NCBI RefSeq assembly: GCF_010729895.1
Contig: NZ_AP022612.1
Coordinates: 4,836,001 to 4,900,000, forward strand
From: Mycolicibacterium confluentis
Lineage (GTDB): Bacteria > Actinomycetota > Actinomycetes > Mycobacteriales > Mycobacteriaceae
Reading direction: 5' to 3'
Length of the DNA stretch: 64,000 bases
Each line of letters starts with the position of its first letter. Position 1 is the stretch's first letter. The notes beneath the pieces are model-generated. The model had not been told where the DNA came from, made no database searches, and worked only from the letters and a program-made list of their open reading frames with translations. Shown here piece after piece: positions 62,261 to 64,000 of this stretch. A program made the translations under genes and the position numbers.

Positions 62261-62470
62261 ATGAGCACCGACCCGTCGGTCGAGCACGTCGCGCCCACCG
62301 AGATCCGTGAGGGTGACGTCATCGAGGATCCCGTCGGCAACCGATGGGTGACGGTCCACGCGATCCAGCTGAGCTCCGATTCGGCGAGCGGTTCGTACAG
62401 CTTCTACGGCACAGGCCCTGATGACCGGGTCACCTTCAACGGGTCCGAATCGGTCACACGACAGAAGTGA
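62261..62470 (+). CDS. Small conserved-looking protein, unknown function
   Basis: 69 residues, one small beta-rich domain (REGDVIEDPVGNRWVTVHAI then SYSFYGTGPDDRVTFNG). No cysteines or membrane segment. The ATG is 10 bases after the SigF-like -10, so the leader is very short or absent. It precedes the beta-phosphoglucomutase gene by 7 bases, suggesting one transcript. Confidence 0.7.
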   Translation: MSTDPSVEHVAPTEIREGDVIEDPVGNRWVTVHAIQLSSDSASGSYSFYGTGPDDRVTFNGSESVTRQK

Positions 62471-62477
62471 GGCGTAG

Positions 62478-63203
62478 GTGTTGGGTCTGCCGGACACCAT
62501 CCGGGCGTGCCTGTTCGACCTCGACGGCGTGCTCACCGATACCGCGAGCGTGCACCGGAAGGCATGGAAGGCGATGTTCGACGACTTCCTGCGCACGCGC
62601 GGCGGAGACCAGCGCCCCTTCAACGACGCGGACTACCGCGCGTACGTCGACGGCCGCACCCGCGATGACGGAGTGCGCAGCTTCCTGGCCAGCCGGGGCA
62701 TCACCCTGCCGGAGGGCACCCTTGACGACGGACCCGACGCGGACACAGTGCACGGCCTCGCGAACCGCAAGAACGGACTGTTCCACCAGCGTCTGCGGCA
62801 GGACGGCGTCGACGTGTTCGCCGGCACCGTCCCCTACCTGCAGGCCGTCACCGAGGCCGGTCTGGCGGTCGCCGTGGTGTCCTCGAGCGCCAACACCGCC
62901 GAGGTCCTCGACATCACCGGCCTCGCACGGTTCGTCGACTGCCGGGTGGACGGCGTGACGATCCGAACCGAGGGGCTGGCCGGCAAACCGGCCCCGGACT
63001 CGTTTCTCCGCGCCGCCCAACTGCTGGACGTCGCACCGGCCGAGGCCGCTGTCTTCGAGGATGCGCTGTCCGGAGTCCAGGCCGGCCGGGCCGGGAAGTT
63101 CGGTCTAGTGGTGGGGGTCGACCGGATCGGCGACCCGGAGTCGTTGCGGCACAACGGAGCCGATGTCGTGGTCGCCGACCTGGGCGAGCTCCTGGCGGCA
63201 TGA
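62478..63203 (+). CDS. Beta-phosphoglucomutase-like HAD hydrolase
   Basis: 241 residues. The HAD nucleophile motif is [20 protein letters not shown] (~11-30), the second motif is [13 protein letters not shown] and the third is [17 protein letters not shown] with the acidic metal ligands. It converts beta-glucose-1-phosphate to glucose-6-phosphate when paired with a GH65 phosphorylase, which is the next gene. GTG at 62478. The pair corresponds to M. tuberculosis Rv3400-Rv3401 in content. Confidence 0.9.
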   Translation: MLGLPDTIRACLFDLDGVLTDTASVHRKAWKAMFDDFLRTRGGDQRPFNDADYRAYVDGRTRDDGVRSFLASRGITLPEGTLDDGPDADTVHGLANRKNGLFHQRLRQDGVDVFAGTVPYLQAVTEAGLAVAVVSSSANTAEVLDITGLARFVDCRVDGVTIRTEGLAGKPAPDSFLRAAQLLDVAPAEAAVFEDALSGVQAGRAGKFGLVVGVDRIGDPESLRHNGADVVVADLGELLAA

Positions 63204-64000
63204 TGATCTCCGATGAGTCGTTCCCGATCGAGCCGTGGTGTGTCCGCGAAACCGCACTTCACCTCAGTGTGCTCGCGCAGACGGAATCGGTGTTCGCGCT
63301 GTCCAACGGTCACATCGGACTGCGCGGCAATCTCGACGAGGGGGAACCGCACGGGCTGCCCGGCACCTACCTGAACTCTTTCTTCGAGGTCCGACCCCTG
63401 CCCTACGCCGAGGCAGGCTACAGCTACCCCGAAGAGGGACAGTCGATCATCGACGTCACCAACGGGAAGGTGCTGCGCCTGCTGGTGGATGACGAACCGT
63501 TCGACGTGCGCTACGGCGATCTGCTCGAACACGAACGGACGCTGGATCTTCGGGCAGGGGTGCTCAGGCGACACGCGCGGTGGTGCTCCCCGGCGGGCAA
63601 GCAGGTCGAAGTGCGGTCCACCCGCCTGGTGTCGCTCGCGCACCGCAGCGTTGCGGCGATCGAGTACACCGTGCAGGCCGTGGACCAGTTCACCCGTGTC
63701 ACAGTGCAATCCGAGTTGGTGACCAACGAGGACCAGCCGGAACCGTCGGCCGACCCGAGGGTCGCGGCGGTGTTGCGCGCTCCGCTTGAGGCGGTCGCCC
63801 ACGAGGGTGGGGACCAGCAGGCGATGCTGATCCACCGCACTCGGGCAAGTGACCTGACGATGGCCGCGGCCATGGACCACATCGTCGAGGTTCCAGGCCG
63901 GGTCGAGGTGTCGACCGAGACCAGCGCCGACCTGGCCCGCACGACCGTGGTCTGCGGCCTGCGTCCCGGTCAGACACTGCGCATCGTCAAGTTCCTGGCC
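63200..64000 (+). CDS. Glycoside hydrolase family 65 phosphorylase, 3' end beyond the window
   Basis: About 267 codons are present from ATG at 63200, which overlaps the mutase stop (ATGA). [20 protein letters not shown] and [20 protein letters not shown] are the conserved start of GH65 enzymes (trehalose, maltose or kojibiose phosphorylases). This part is the N-terminal beta-sandwich; the catalytic barrel lies outside. A product of beta-glucose-1-phosphate passed to the preceding mutase is expected. Confidence 0.92.
   Translation, partial: MMISDESFPIEPWCVRETALHLSVLAQTESVFALSNGHIGLRGNLDEGEPHGLPGTYLNSFFEVRPLPYAEAGYSYPEEGQSIIDVTNGKVLRLLVDDEPFDVRYGDLLEHERTLDLRAGVLRRHARWCSPAGKQVEVRSTRLVSLAHRSVAAIEYTVQAVDQFTRVTVQSELVTNEDQPEPSADPRVAAVLRAPLEAVAHEGGDQQAMLIHRTRASDLTMAAAMDHIVEVPGRVEVSTETSADLARTTVVCGLRPGQTLRIVKFLA

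Overview
The window is high-GC actinobacterial chromosome, and the gene content points to a fast-growing Mycolicibacterium close to M. smegmatis. The signs are a Dps protein that reads like M. smegmatis Dps1, F420-dependent flavoenzymes, PknH-type sensor domains, a mycobacterial haemophore-like protein, a KstR-type operator and SigF-type promoters. No rRNA, tRNA, CRISPR array, insertion sequence, integrase or prophage gene was seen. Genes are dense, often overlap by 1-4 bases and frequently start with GTG.

Layout. 1-5.3 kb: a fructose phosphotransferase locus, with ptsI (cut by the left edge) divergent from a DeoR regulator, fruK, fruA and ptsH. 5.3-11.9 kb: an F420 enzyme, a fumarylacetoacetase-family hydrolase, a ClC channel, aquaporin, Dps with a SigF promoter, a DNA glycosylase, and SnoaL, DUF427 and SRPBCC proteins. 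11.9-34.6 kb: the outstanding region, a ~22.6 kb cluster. It encodes a lipoprotein, a Ser/Thr kinase with an extracellular PknH_C sensor, a second PknH_C protein and a third single-pass sensor-like protein. It also encodes a zinc-ribbon GTPase, a soluble vWA protein, a GAP1-type GTPase-associated protein, a fibronectin-III protein, a two-TM protein, a 1183-residue tubulin-like GTPase, a membrane-anchored extracellular vWA protein and three small membrane proteins. Eight of these genes are translationally coupled. 35.1-38.9 kb: a four-gene operon behind a perfect KstR-type box. 38.9-42.6 kb: msrB-msrA, a thioesterase, a CYP138-like P450 and its TetR regulator. 42.6-50.9 kb: a serine hydrolase, a C39-like protein, an MFS transporter and a five-gene operon of polytopic membrane proteins, a cupredoxin-like lipoprotein, a 54-residue membrane peptide and a phosphotransferase. 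51-64 kb: a STAS protein, glgX, a flavin monooxygenase, alcohol dehydrogenase, DUF4185, SDR, a crotonase, a haemophore-like protein, isochorismatase and PfpI hydrolases, then beta-phosphoglucomutase and a GH65 enzyme (cut by the right edge).

How the cluster may work (inference). The kinase, the PknH_C proteins and the vWA protein place sensor or adhesion domains outside the membrane. The tubulin-like protein, the GTPase, GAP1 and the second vWA lie in the cytoplasm. Six of the membrane proteins carry the same short motif (D/N)-P-F-G in disordered Pro/Gly-rich tails, which could dock them on one soluble partner. Both ends of the cluster carry copies of one 10-bp element, AAAC(C/T)GTAGC, as inverted pairs, which suggests one regulator for the whole set. 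From memory of M. tuberculosis gene order (Rv0136-Rv0143c), the flanking genes are neighbours there, so this block appears to have been gained here or lost there. Related GTPase/GAP1/vWA/tubulin-like neighbourhoods have been predicted by comparative genomics as NTP-dependent conflict or signalling systems. I know of no experimental description of this one.
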